A stretch of DNA of 64,000 nucleotides from Setophaga petechia. Lineage: Eukaryota > Chordata > Aves > Passeriformes > Parulidae. The notes under the pieces are model-generated. The model ran no database searches. It was given only the letters and a program-made list of their open reading frames with translations, and was not told the origin of the DNA. Position numbers and translations under genes: made by a program. Every line of letters starts with the position of its first letter. Positions within the stretch are counted from its first letter, which is position 1. The DNA lies in assembly GCA_024362935.1 (NCBI GenBank), contig JANCRA010000019.1, positions 4,398,501-4,462,500 on the forward strand, given 5' to 3'. Below, one piece after another: positions 47,701 to 60,600 of this stretch.

Positions 47701-49260
47701 TTTTCCAACAAAAACATAAATGCAGTATATAAATGTTCAGATTATAATTCCACCCCAAGTATATATGTATTCTAAAAATAAACCACAATAAATGTTAGAC
47801 TAAGCAAAAATGAAGAACAGTGAAAGAATCAAGTAGAGGAAAAAAGAGGAAAAAAGGAAGTTGAACAAAAACTACAACAATAAAAAATGCAGTCATTAAG
47901 TAATATAGTGGCTATGAAAAAATAGCGCGTAAAGATGAAATTCAAAGACAGATAAAGGAAACTGTCCACAAAATTGTTGCAAAAGCACAATTTATTATTG
48001 CCTGGTGGGTGAAATTGTCATCACAGTCATTTCAGTCAAATCAGGTGTCCTGAAGCACAACAAATAAAACCTAAGAGCTTTTAAATACCTGAGATTAAGG
48101 AAAGATTCCAAAGAATTTCAGTGATCATCAAATGATTATTTAATAACTGTGTCAGGCCAGGTGATTTAATAACTGTGTTCACTATCAGGTTTAAATTGAG
48201 TTATACAAATAAGAATTACTATGTTCTAAAGAATTATCCCCTTCTCAGATTTTTCTGAGGCAAGAAATAAGACTTGGATGCTCTGCTTTCGTGGAGGAGA
48301 AACTAATTCATTTGGGATCAAGTTTGTGTTTAGAATCTCTCTAAAATGAAGATGTGTTTTGGCTGGGCCTCTAAGCCACACCCATCTCTAGTTCTGTTGT
48401 CCCCTGTTGAGAAAGTACAATCAACCTTCTATGCAGAGCATGACTGAAATCTGTGAGTCAGATTGTTCCTGTAAGTGAATTTGAACAAATTTGGTGCTTT
48501 TTAGTAGATTCAGCCCCACCACAGGACTCAGTTTTATCTTTAGGTGAGCATGTGTGTCTCTGGTTAATCAGTAAGGATTGTACAAGTGTGACAATGGGCA
48601 GAGCAGGGCCTGTTATTTTCCATTAATTTCCTAAAGTCCAGTTGTAGCATGAGTATGTTCCTCATTAGTAATAGCACTACTATATTGGTTTTCCAACAAA
48701 ACTTGCAAAATATTTCATTACTTTTTTGGTCCACTGAACTACTGAACTGCCAGTTCCTAACAGAAAGGAGCGCTGTAACTGAATCACTAGTAAAAGGAGC
48801 AGGAAATTAGATAAAAAGGTAACACTGGTTTTACATGCCTAAATGGAAAGGTGTTAGTTTCAAATATAGAGCCTTTCAATATATTTTCCAAATCTTCAAA
48901 AGTGCCTGACTTTTGTTGTTAAAATGCTGCACTAAATTAACTGATATTGCAGCACTGCTCATATGATTTGCAATGATTTAGTCCATGTGACCAAAAAATA
49001 AGGTGAAAATTCCTTCCACGCTGATAAGCATCACGATCTCTTTGGAAATTAAAAATCTTAGGTCTTGCATGATTACAGCATGATTATTAGATAGACAAAG
49101 ATTTATTTTCTGATAATTACATAACAAGACATTATTTGGAGGAAGCCAGCATTGTAGCCAGATAAATACCCTTGTTCATGCTGCCTGGAAAACTGTGGTA
49201 GGAACAGTTTTTGAAACACATATAACAAACATTGTAGAAAGAAAAAACTTTTTAACCCTC
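44751..49260. other. Non-coding stretch, nothing firmly recognised
   Basis: About 4.5 kb of AT-rich sequence. Three minus-strand open frames follow each other at 46128-45847, 45613-45401 and 45326-44991 (93, 70 and 111 codons), unrecognised and in unrelated composition. A 15-bp direct repeat ATTTAATAACTGTGT occurs at 48138-48152 and 48164-48178. Confidence 0.5.
48138..48178. repeat. Direct repeat, 15-bp unit at 26-bp period
   Basis: ATTTAATAACTGTGT at 48138-48152 and again at 48164-48178, both exact. Part of an imperfect 26-bp duplication. Confidence 0.8.
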
Positions 49261-49266
49261 ACTTCT

Positions 49267-49315
49267 GGTAGGGAGGATTCTCATCCAGTGTAGCTTGGTT
49301 GAGAATCCTCCCACC
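49267..49315. other. Strong 49-nt hairpin
   Basis: The perfect 13-bp arms GGGAGGATTCTCA (49271-49283) and TGAGAATCCTCCC (49300-49312) extend outward by GGT/ACC past a one-base A bulge, and inward by CCA/TGG after a T-T mismatch. This gives about 19 paired bases around a small loop. It is shorter than a typical pre-miRNA stem, has no T-tail and matches no known RNA that I recognise. It could also be the core of a MITE. Confidence 0.7.
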
Positions 49316-52300
49316 TAACTTAGCCACCTGTGTTAACTATATGCATTTAAGGTTTCCATTAGAATCAGTGGAGGATGAGAGACCTCCAGAAGGTAATCTG
49401 TATTTTGGCTCTTTTGAATTGCCAGCTGCTGGAGTTCTCTCTCCACTGTAAAGGGCATTTAGGGGTGCTACAACCCATGGGTAGCTGCCTATTTTTAAGT
49501 GGGATTAAACAGGGACAACCAGTATACGCCATAAATGTAGGACATATTACAGAGCCACATAACAAATGGAGTTCTTGATCCCATATAGGAAAACAAAGTT
49601 AAAATTCTCTAAGATAATATCAAACCAAAGTCCACTTCTAGGAGTGGAGGAGAAAGAGGAAAGAGAATGCATCCTGGGTGAAGAAATAAAACATTTTCTC
49701 AGATGCTTACTCAATAGGATTGTGCTTCAGGCTCAGGATGTTGCTTCATTGTCAAATGGCTGATCTTTCCTTGTCATGCTTTCCTATTGTTCTCCATTCC
49801 TTAAATAATCCTGGCTTTCAACTGCATTTTTAATCCATTAAATTCATTTTCAAACCCCCTAAAAACAAGAGATTAGTTTAGCAGATCAGGAAAGAATTAG
49901 AAAAAAGATTGCATAATGGACCTAGTTAAATTACACAGTTGCTACTTGCCTTTGCGTAGTAATAAAGATGCAGTTAATAGCTTCCACTTTATTTAGCTGC
50001 TAAATTCTGTTTTGTTTCAGAAACCAACTCCACTGCAATAACTACATTGTTCTTTGCTCATTAATCTCTATTATTTGCTCTTCTTTGAATTGTTTTGACT
50101 TTTCAGAACATGGGCAGTCCTCTGGTAGAGAGATGAATATGTTGATCTATTAGATCTTTTAGGCTCTATGATTTAGACAAAGTAGTACTATTATAATGGT
50201 TTACAGACTTTAGTGCCTCATCTCAGGGCTTCTCCGTTCAGTCCATGATATCATAGTATCTCTAGAGCAGAGCTCCATTGCTACAATTTGTTCTAAACAA
50301 AAGGTACAAGAACAGCACAATGCTAATTATTATACTGTCAGTATAATATCACTATATCAAGACCACTATACTTGCAGTTAAATCAGAAAATGAGTAGGGG
50401 ATTGCAAGTAACAATTGAGGTTAATTTTTTAAAAAATTGCCTTCATACCAAATACGACTTTATGACACTATATACTGCAGACTGTTGCCCCAAACTTACT
50501 CCATGAACTGAGTCTTGTATCCTTGTAAGCTCTGGAGGTAGGAGATATGTGAGTAGTTCTAGACATGCTATAGTATTCTTCAGAAAAAGAGCAGTCCAGT
50601 GCAAGTCCATGAATACAGATGGAAATGTTGTCACAGATTATTTTGTCATCTTCATATTTATGAAGGTATTCTGTGAACAAAGCACCACCTTTTTTTCTCT
50701 TCATGTATTTCTTTAAAAACTCCTGCCGTTAATATCTCATAAAACATGAAGGGAAAATCTCCCAGAGGATCAATGTATTCCTGTGAAGCAAATGCTTTAT
50801 TTAAATTTCATTGGTTAGGTTTTCTGAAATCCACAGTTCTCTATCACCTTTTTTTTCTTAGTGTATTTGCTACATCTGATGTTCAGTGGTCATAACTATA
50901 ATCTCTCTCCCTGGGTGTCTTTAATTTGTCTTTTCCTGTGATGGAGCAGCTCTTGACATTACATGTGTTTCATTTAAGATGTTCCATGTTTCAGTCAAGC
51001 CTGTTTGCTGTGTTTGCTCTCCAGTCTTTTAGGAGGCAAAGAACAGACAAAGAAAAGCAGCCTGAGATGACTTCTTTGAGCTCCTACATAGGAAGTATAT
51101 CAGAAGAATTTTATTATTTACTCCTGTATTTGTCAATGCAATTGCTTAAATAATTTCTGCACTTTTCAGAACATATGAATTAAGGTAGGTGATTGAGTTA
51201 TCTCTGGGATCTGCTGCACTACTGACTAGCTCTCAGACCACCTGGGATAGACTATGGTGTCCCACTGAGGTAGTGTTGTACCTCCTTGTCCAGGGAACTT
51301 GGACTCTGGCTAGCGGATGACCAGAAATCTGATAGTTTAATGCTCAAAACTGTGATCTCCTCTTCAGAGTAGGAGCCACATGACACCATCAAGTGAAGCT
51401 CACTCAGACCAGCTACCTCATTCTTAGTGTGTTTATTTGAACTTGTAATGTGTTTCCTGGGGGAAAAAAATATTTTATGAGGAATCTGTGTATATTCAGA
51501 GTCTTTGCAGGGGTGTTTTGACAAAATCATATCTTTTGTCTCTGAAGCCGCAGGAGAGTACACCCAGCCATTTGAATATTTGTGAGTGGACTCTAACTGC
51601 ACAAATATGAGTTGCAGTTTAATTAAGAATTTAGTAAAGCTTGTATGAACAATATGTGCATGTTGTCCCATCTCCAGTCACAGCTCTGCCTGTATCATGG
51701 GTTCAGAATAGCACTTCACACTTCTGACTGTAATAACAAATATTTCAGTCACTGAATAGGGTTGTCACTGTGGGTAGTTTACTTGGTTTTCTCAGCATTT
51801 AGAAATGGTACTTGTCACCTATTGCACACAAGCCTTTTCACTACCCTGCCAACTTCAAAATTATGTGAGGAGAAATGTCGCTGCCTTTTTTTCAGGAATA
51901 GTAACTAAGGTATGCACTTCACTTCTAAATAAGCTATAATTCAGGAAGCGTTTATGTAATCTCTCTACAGCAGGAATGTTCAGAAATATTCACATTTTAA
52001 AAGGCTGTTGCACCAGTACATCTCAATAGCTATGTCTGTTTGAAGAGATTAATCTTTGGCAAAGTCCAGAAAGCTCTTGCCATGCTTGGAGCAGAATTTA
52101 TTTTAGCATCTGAAAAAGGATGTCTTGCTATCTTAGTTTTCCAAAGTCCTTTTACAGTGAACAGTGTTCAAGTGAGAAATCCTCCCAGTGAAGATGCCTG
52201 TAGAGATGTCTGTCTCTGATGATTATAGAAGAAGCACCTTTAATCTAAGCATCTTGTAGTAGATGTTTAAGACTTAGGAAGTTAGGTGAGATGAATCCTT

Positions 52301-53990
52301 TTGCTTACATTTACATATCAAGCTTCTGCAATGTGGATTTCCAGAACTTGACCTTTCAAGCTTAACCTGATATCTGAGCGAGTGGCTGAAGCCAGACTCT
52401 CTGGCATTTCCCACTATGCTGGCTGGGTGTGAAAAGGCTTGAGGAGTCATATCCAAAAGGAGCATATCTATTTACCATGCTGTGTTCATGTGGACACAAC
52501 ACTGCAAATCAGCATTATGCAAACAAACTCAAAAGAATCACTTAGGGTAGTAATACTTAGGACTTTGACCTATTGAAACACCTGTTCTGTGCTGGTTTAA
52601 AATATGAATGTCATTTTACCTTCTCTCCAACAAGACGGCCACAGGTGACTGTAGTCATCACAGTCAATGCTAAGCTGCTGAAAGGGATTTGTGAAAAGGA
52701 TTTGTCTAAGAATCCATAGTTCCACATCAGATCAATACCTTCACTACAGGAACTTAGAATTTGGTACACAGTCAACTCTCAGGCATCATTACTTATCCTG
52801 GATTTAATATTTCAGAGTTGGAAAATTCTGTTCAGCAGAAACACAGATATTGCAAAACATCTATGAAACAAGGAATGAACTGAGTTTCTTTGTGAAAAAC
52901 ATGGTACACAGATTTCTGTAGAACACAGGAGCAGCAATAAGAAAGGCCTCATGTTTCTGAGTTGTACAAAACATGATCCTGTGCCAAGAGAAGTAGCGTT
53001 AATGGTACTTGAAAATGGATTGAATCTACAGTCCTAATATACTCTGAAAATAAATGAAAAGTTTGCATGAGTAGAATTTTGGAAGTCATACGAACATAAG
53101 AATTACCAGTTTTTATCAGACCAAATCCAGCCTTGGTGAGCATTGTGCCTTTGGCACTTCCTATTCTTTTTCTTTTTCAGCCTACCTGCATCTCAGTTAT
53201 GCCCAGAATTCCCGGTAAAATTGAGATACTACTACCTAAGCATATGGTCAAAGTCATTCTCTGCCCTAAAGAATTTGCAGTCTGAAGCTGGGAGAACCTC
53301 CAAATGGTTGGAGCTTACCCTACTGACATAAAATGATCTATCTTTCACTCTGGCAAAATATCCTAAGCATCTATTTAAAAGGTGCTGAGTGACCTCATTT
53401 AAACCAAACTTTAGGATTAGGCACAGTGTTTGTTTAAACTTTTTTGAGATCCTGAGATATAAGAAGCATTGGAAGTGCAAAGATTTTTTAACTGGCTTAA
53501 TATGTTTTTGTGTTTATTTGTAGATGTAGAACTTATGCAGTATAAAATTTGACAGCTAAGACTAGTCATGAAATGTCTCCAGGAAAATAAAAACCTGTTA
53601 ACAATTTGCTGACATTCGTGAAAACCCCTAAATGCTTCCAAATCTGCTTCCAGGTATTCATATGCAAGAATCTGAGATCTTTTGCATTGCAAATATTAGC
53701 AAATGCTTTTTAAATCATGCTTGCTTTTCACACACCATTTATATAAGAGCTTTCTGAGTAGCAGCAAATTGTAGTCCTATTAAATTTCAGTTCACCTTCA
53801 GACTGGTACTTGAGTAAAAAATTGTTTTTTGGGCACTTTATAGACAATCCAAGAGTACATGTCAACCATTAAGGATATGAATAAAAGGTTACAAATAAGA
53901 AAATATGCTAATAATAATGAATGGGGAAAGTTCTGTCTGTTTTACACATGTGAGCAGTTCAGTCCGTTTACTAAACACTGCATTTGAACG
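49316..53990. other. Non-coding stretch, nothing recognised
   Basis: About 4.7 kb of AT-rich unique sequence. The longest open frame is 139 codons on the minus strand (51252-51671), unrecognised and without splice context. No CpG cluster or young repeat. Confidence 0.55.
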
Positions 53991-53994
53991 GAGG

Positions 53995-54290
53995 AGATTG
54001 TGTATGCCTTTTCACTGCTTTTTGAATTTCTCTATTTATGTGTGAGGAGTGCAGCAAATAGAAAATAAAAAATGTGCATTGGAGTCTTGGGTTAATTACC
54101 AGCTTTGCATAACATTTTGTTTACGGCAGCCATTTAATTTTTAAAGAATAATTTTTTTAAAGACCACAGCTTTTAATTTTATAATCCTAATACTTCTCTA
54201 TGGGTTTATTTCTGTGATATTCATCCTAGTTTAAATTAGACCATCTGCAGTGTAAGCACAAGTGGGAAATGGAGAGAAAATTTTACCTTT
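53995..54290. promoter_or_regulatory. Candidate constrained AT-rich block
   Basis: Complex AT-rich sequence with GGGTTAATTACCAG near 54090, TTTGCATAACATTTTGTTTAC near 54105-54125 (forkhead-like TGTTTAC) and several TTTTAATTTT cores. There is no simple-repeat structure or transposon wording. Enhancer-like texture; inference only. Confidence 0.25.
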
Positions 54291-55620
54291 TTTTTGCTTT
54301 CTCTTGTGTATACCAAGTTTTTTGAGCCTATCAGTGGGTGATATACAGCAATTTTAATAATTTAGTCTAATTATTCATTAATTCACTGGAGATGATAGTG
54401 CCTTTTTATCATGTACAGTTTTGCTTAATGGTTTTGCTATCTTACCCTAAGGAGTGCAGAACTGGGCCAGGCAGGGAAATAAGAACATTTGCAGTTCAGC
54501 AATATAAAATGAATTAATCTGGAAGACTGACTGGTACTCCTTATGTCCCCTCATTAGTATCCCTTTCACTTCCTTTTCCTCATCTTCTCTTTCTGTAGTG
54601 GAGCTCCCAGTTGTCTGGATTCCTGGGAGGAGGAGAAGCAGCCCTGGCATACCCAGTGTAGAGCTGAATCTGCATCCAGCTCCTACATCGTGCTGGTCTC
54701 TTTGGGGGCAGAGGACATAGCAACCACAGGCATCAGAATCAGAATGTGCTGCTGCAAATTTCTGCTGATGTGTTTTTGTTTATGCTTCCAAAAAGTTTTA
54801 CTACAGCTTGAAGCAGCCTGGGCATTTAAAGTTAAACATAACTCCTGTGACCCTGACCCATTTGTTTTGCCTTTGTTTTGGGAATTTCCAGGAGGAATAT
54901 GGTGGTAGGGTTGTCTGTACCCTATGTATGCGTGTTACCTCAGGCCCAAAATCTAGATTGTCTGCTTTAATTTATGCCTCTTCTGAAGCAGAACCTGCTG
55001 CAGTTTTGTGTCATCAGTGGCCTCATTTTGATCTGCTCTAAGCCCAAATAATTGGAGCAATGCATTTGTGCCAAAGAACTCTCCCAAATGTTCTGGGAAG
55101 AGCAAGGTAATAGAAAGAAAAGCACCTCTGCAACTGCCTTGCAGAACTTCTTTTCCCTGCCCCCATTATTTCTATAAACAGCTTCTGATGAGGAAAGTGG
55201 GAATTTGGTGTGGAGAGTGGGAAGAAGACATCAGTTTAGGGAGGTGAGAGAAACTGGGAAGGGCAGGAGCTTGGAAGTGGGTTTAGCAAACTGGAGCCTT
55301 GGGGAAACTAGCTCCGTCTGGAAAAATAGAATAGAGCTGACAGTGACTGCAGATGTGTTGTCACTGCCAGCAGCCTTAGTGGCCCAGGCTGTCTTGACAA
55401 AAGCTGAATGCATGCAGTTGTCTAAGGAGCAATGTTAAATCAATCTCATAATTTTCCCTATTTGTATGAGATACCTTGTTTATTCTCTGTTATTTCACCT
55501 CAGAGGGTCTTTTCCATAAGGACTTGAAGGACACCTTAATTGGCAGCAGCAGTAATGGCTGGCAGAAAAGTAGCAGCATGTGTCCCCTTTCCTGCCCTGC
55601 CTTTTATTTGGTCAAGGAAG
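54291..55620. other. Non-coding stretch, nothing recognised
   Basis: AT-rich becoming moderately GC-rich after 54600. Overlapping short open frames (60-77 codons) on both strands have no recognised domain. Confidence 0.5.
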
Positions 55621-55635
55621 TCACTTGCACTTTCT

Positions 55636-55775
55636 TTCATCGTTCCTCCTCCTCATCCTCCCTCCCTCCCCTGTGTCCTGACTCCCTGCCCGGTTTCAAG
55701 AGCTTGAAGGTCTGCTGGTGGTAGCCGTGGTGGCTGCAGGGAGGAGGGAAGGGGGGAAAAAGCAGAGGGAGTAAA
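55636..55775. repeat. Opposed pyrimidine-rich and purine-rich tracts
   Basis: A TCCTCCTCCTCATCCTCCC-type C/T tract at about 55645-55674 is followed some 65 bp later by a GGGAGGAGGGAAGGGGGG-type G/A tract (about 55739-55757). The two are imperfectly complementary and could pair or form triplex structures. Open frames here are low-complexity Ser/Pro/Glu-rich artefacts. Confidence 0.5.
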
Positions 55776-55854
55776 ATAAGTGTCAAGGAATTCATTGTCT
55801 GTTCTCCACCTGTTGTTATTCTGGTCCCAATCAACCTGCTAGCCAGGCTGGAGC

Positions 55855-56150
55855 CAGTGGCCATCTGGAAACACTGCTCTGTTTATAAACTTGGCATGAA
55901 GCAGCACTCCCGGGCCCTGACCTCCCACACAAATCTGGAAACAATTAGAGCAAGATGATAGGCAGGCAGGCAGGGAGAGAAGGGGAGGGAAAGAGCGCGT
56001 GAGAGAGGAGGCTGCAGAGAAGGGGAAAAACAGACAGAGTGAAGGGGAGCATGGAGAAGGTGGCAAATGTTTCTGTGATGCAAATATTTATGCCCACCTT
56101 AAGTGACCGCTAGCTCATTAATTATTGCCCTTGCCAAAACAGCTTTTTTT
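55855..56150. promoter_or_regulatory. Candidate developmental enhancer-like block
   Basis: Several recognisable sites cluster here: CTGTTTATAAAC near 55879 (forkhead-like), ACAATTAGAG near 55941 (homeodomain), a purine-rich GAGA stretch 55974-56045, an exact POU octamer ATGCAAAT at 56078-56085, and CTCATTAATTATTG near 56114. A short GGCA tandem lies at 55961-55973. The motifs are visible; the enhancer role is inference. Confidence 0.33.
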
Positions 56151-59100
56151 TTCCATGAAGGCTAAAGCATGCTTCTTTACCTCCCCCAGCAACACAGGTT
56201 TTCCAAATTATATTGTAGGTTTTACACTGCTAAAAGTTTGCCTTTACAAATGTTAGGAAATTTAGATAGGTCCATTAGGTCCACACGCTTAGACCCATAA
56301 AAGTTCTGTACTTGGTGGTATTGAAAACTGGAGTCCAAATATTGCAACTCCTACCCATTTTTATTAGCAGTAATGTCCTTCTTTGCTACTCACACACCCC
56401 AGCAGCACGCCTCTCTCCAGAAAGGATGGCTGCCAGTCTCCAGCTCTCTGGAGTGTGGGAGTCATTTGGGCTCAATTCTCTCAAGCCTTCCCTCGCCCCA
56501 CCCTACCCACCCACTCCTATTGCAACGCATCATTGTCTTTACTGGGAAGGCTGAGCTTTTCCTGGTCAAACCAGACCTTCAGTCACTGGATTACTCCCTA
56601 GCTCCCTCCTGGATTTGGACCCTTTCCCAGCCCTACTCCTGCTGTGCAGGTACACAGCCTGCCCATCCACAACCTCTGCCAGTGGAGGCTTCAGGAGATC
56701 AAGGAAGAGCCACAAAACAAACCCATGCATTTCACTTTCTGCACACACGGTGTGGGGCAATCCTGTCCATGCTCTCGGTGGTTTTAATGTAGCTAGTACA
56801 GATGCCAATGTGTTAATTCACTTCTCATAATGTGTTCTTTCAGTGTAACAGCTGCAAGAGCAAGTCCTGCCTGGTTGAGACAAACCTGACATTCATTCCC
56901 GCCAGCCTGCCTAAGGGAGGCTCCCTTTTTGCTCACCTGACACATCTGCTACTTCCACATACCAAGAAGTCAAGCGTTGTGTTTCAGGTGCAATAAAATG
57001 TGGCTCCTTCCTGGCGTGAGGAACTTCTAGTGGTGACATGACTTTCTCTGAGTGCATCCCAACAGGTCCATGGATGGACTGGGTGTGTCCCTGGCAACCA
57101 TGGCCAGAGCTGTTGCTGGGCCTGCAGGCCTGAGGCAGCGTGGCTGAGCATGCAGTATAACCCCCCATCTTTCAATTTCGTAGATTTTCTTCAGGCACCA
57201 GCCTTATCGTACCTGGCCTGTGAAGTGCATTAAAGGTTCACATGCCCTGCAACTCAGCCATAAAAAACGTAGAGCTCAAAATGCCCGGGATAATTTTTTC
57301 CATGATGCGGCCTTCAATGGACTCACCTCTGGCACATCCCCTCAGGGCAGCCTTTGGCCTGTCGGTCTCCTCAGAGCCAGTGGCTCACCTCAGCTATTTT
57401 GTACTGGCCACAATACAAACATGGCCCAAGTAAGACTGAGACAACTGATAATGTCTTAATGTTTGTAATACCAGCAGGACAGAAATGATCAGCTGCAAGG
57501 TGAGGGTTGTTTGGATTCACAGCTCCTCAGGAGCGTTATGTTTTGCAGTGGTGGCTGTGGTTTGATGGGGGAACCGTTCTGAATGCTACAGGAAGCACAA
57601 AAGGTCCACTCTGCCTGTGTCATGCTGTATAACAGTTTCTCCATTATCTAACTCTGATTTTCCCTCAAATGGTGAGCTGTTACATTTGAATACATACATA
57701 GTGTCTGTGGTCTAATTCTATGGGGTGCTGGAAGTCTTTTGAAAAGTGCCTAAAAGGACTTTTCCTCTCCAAGGGAGCTCAATGGCTCAGACTCATTTTT
57801 CTGAATGAAATGTTGCTATCATAATTAGTGCTAATTGGAAGCTTTGTTTGCAGCCTCATCAGAGTCAGTGATTAGCTCAACAGAATGAGGAGGTTGTGAG
57901 TGCATGTCTATACTACAGATAAATAAAAGACCTCAAAGTAAATTCCTGCTAAAGCAGCACTTTTCAGAGCACTGAGTTCATGTACTGCCTCCTTCGCTTA
58001 CCAGAAATTCGCGTTTCACAACCACTGGTTACTTTTCTCAGATTTGTAGTAAGCATCGAGTTATTACGTTAATGTCTAGTGTGGCTATTCCTATGCTGAC
58101 CCACTAAGGAATGCATTTTGTTTTGACATGGCCTTGGAAACTTAAAGGAGTACAAAATGCACAACATGCAGGCATGTAGAAATAAATACAGGGAACCCAC
58201 CAGACATGAATAGCAAGGAGGCTAGAAGCAATTCAGCTATAGGGCTAAGAAACAAATGGTTTCTTTACGTGGCTCTGGCGGTTCGGTAGCTGTATTTCAG
58301 CGCAGTGTAATGGGTTTTAATGTTCATAAAAATGTTCAATCTGGTAAACCGATTTTTAGACCCTTACACAGTCTTGTTGAAATTGGATTCATTTGAACTG
58401 TAATATAAAATATTATGTTTACTTAACCCTTGTAAACTGATCTCCTTTGTCTTCATGAACTTGCTGGGCAGTTAAGGATCTAGCATTCCTTCCACAGTTA
58501 ATAAAAGTTTGCATTTTTCTCTCTGTTCATATACTTAATTACAGTCAGACCTGGTTAATCAACATCTTTTTTTTTAATGCTCATTCTTTTATAAAGCTTT
58601 TGATTGAAAAATACATATGAAGGTCATGCACTGAGACTTTGTGTATTATTTAGATTCAAAAATTTTGCTTAAATTTGTCCTGTGTGCAGCCCTGCAGATA
58701 GTGCAGTGTGGATCAGCTGAGGTCTGATTGTACCTATGATGCAACTTTTAAATCATGTCAGAGGCTTTGCTCTTTATAAAAGGTGGTAATCTGTTTCTGT
58801 CCTCATTTTTGAATCAAACACTCACCGATGTGAATGGCAGTTCAACATTCCAAGTGGCTCCTCTGTTCTCTACTCTACCCATTCTCTGAATTTTCATCTG
58901 TCTTGCACCAAGGCCCCCAGAGACATTTCATACAGGCATTTCTATGTTACTTGCAAGTAGGCAAGAATAAACTGCATTCCATATGGCCATTAGGTAACCC
59001 TTTTGCTACATGTATATTGCATTTTCCAAGGCACTCAGGATTTACAAAAATCCTTGAATGGTATAGTTGGTGTTGATCAAAGAGTCCGTGATTCAAGAAT

Positions 59101-59835
59101 TTATGAAGAAGGATTTTGAGGTTTTCAGTCTGAAATTTTGCAGGGAATACAGTGGCTGGAATAGTGTTTAAAATCCTAAGGCTTTTACTGGAGTTAGTTG
59201 GTAGGTAGGAGTGAAATCCCTTTACAGCCTTAAAAGACAATATAATTTGGTGTGCACTTTTGATAATTTAACAGTGAATGCCTGGCACTTTGTTTGCTAT
59301 GCATGGATTGTTGAGCTCCTAGGGACCATTTCACCCCACTCTCAGTGTGGAATATTAAACAACGTACAAGATTAGAATTTTAGCTAAAAATGAATAGTGA
59401 AACGACATAACGCTGCAACTTTGGCTTTCACCTCAGGACTGATTAATGACCACAGAAGATAAATGTAGAAGGTCAAACCTATAAATTTTAAAACACAGAG
59501 CAATTACAGAGCTGCCATTTCTTAAGTTCAAGCTTCCTGCTGCTATAAGTCCTGCTTGCAGTGGCTTATGCTGAGTGGTCAGTAAGGCTTATGAAGGCAC
59601 TTTGCATAAGGCTGAATTTTATCAGGGCAACTTTTTAGCTGTGAGTCAGATACATCTTTGTGTGTAAGCTCAGTGTTCTGACTCAACTAGGATAAATGTA
59701 AAGCTGTGCAGGATTTTAGCAAAGCACCTACCAAAATGAGGGAAGAAAATCTGAGATCCTTTTTTGTGCATGCCTTTACATTTGTAATTTATGGAAGATA
59801 GCTTCATCTCTGAAGAACCATCTGTATTTCATTGG
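56151..59835. other. Non-coding stretch, nothing recognised
   Basis: Moderately GC-rich to 57450, with many overlapping open frames of 60-139 codons on both strands, none recognised; after that AT-rich. No CpG island: CpG is sparse despite the GC content. Confidence 0.5.
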
Positions 59836-59837
59836 GG

Positions 59838-59960
59838 TACTGTTTTCTACCCAGTTTTATGGCACGACTAATCGAAGCACTGGGAGATCAAGTGCCTCTC
59901 TCAGGGTCAGAGATCATTTTGGTAGCTCTGTCTTAAGCCTAGATTTCTGCATGACTCTGA
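59838..59960. mobile_element. Possible ancient L2/MIR-like tail relic
   Basis: TACTGTTTTCTACCCAGTTTTATGG, GAGATCAAGTGCCTCTCTC, AGGGTCAGAG, then GTAGCTCTGTCTTAAGCCTAG follow the order of old amniote tails (CCCCATTTTACAG ... GTTAAGTGACTTGCCC ... AAGGTCAC ... GGCAGAGCC ... AACCCAG). Strongly diverged and therefore uncertain. Confidence 0.4.
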
Positions 59961-60410
59961 GTTTGTAATAACACAATCCCTGTGAACTCCAGAACTAAAG
60001 GCAATATAAATAACTGTGTATGGTGTAACCAGTATGACTGTGTTGTTGTTGTCATTGTTGTTTGACATTCTCTTTTAAAACACTCTGTGGAGAGAGAGTA
60101 CATGAAGAGTGTCCAGGAAGGGAGTAAGTGAAAGAAAACACTTTGTTCTGTGTTCACAAAGCAGTAACAAGGACTTGTACAAACTATATCCATGTCCAGA
60201 GCTTGAATGTTTCAAAGTCTTTTCTACAGAGTGCCTTGTAATCATTATCCTCAGCATCCTGTTTAAGAGAAGCTATTAACTACTTGCAGTACTTTCCTTC
60301 TATTTTTCAGTAAGATAATATGAGGCAAAGGCCAAGAGCTAACGTCAGGTTGTGTCCAAAGCACTTTTTTTTTTAGAAGAGGTCTGTTAGTGGATATTTT
60401 TGAAGTGGCA
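59961..60410. other. Non-coding stretch with GTT-rich patch
   Basis: A TGTTGTTGTTGTCATTGTTGT-like patch at about 60041-60061 is the only low-complexity element. No gene signal is recognised. Confidence 0.55.
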
Positions 60411-60600
60411 GAAAGGAAGCACCGGGGCAGTGTCCTTCCTGGCTCTGCACAGCTTCCTGCGCGCTTCCCTGCCGAAGCCTTAGTCAGAGCCCTGCAACAA
60501 TTCATGCTCAGCCTCCCACGCCATCGTCTGCCTGGGTTTGATTTTCTGAACTTGAACAATTGACTGGCGGGTCTGGTCGCTGACTTAACGATGAGTGTAC
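60411..60600. promoter_or_regulatory. Small CpG-enriched patch
   Basis: About nine CpG in 180 bp (60421-60600) in an otherwise CpG-poor flank, including a TGCGCGC cluster near 60459. A 98-codon minus-strand open frame overlaps it but is unrecognised. It may be a minor regulatory site or a formerly methylation-free relic. Confidence 0.3.

Noticed and set aside
51252..51671. 139-codon minus-strand open frame
   Set aside because: No family resemblance and no flanking splice signals of note.
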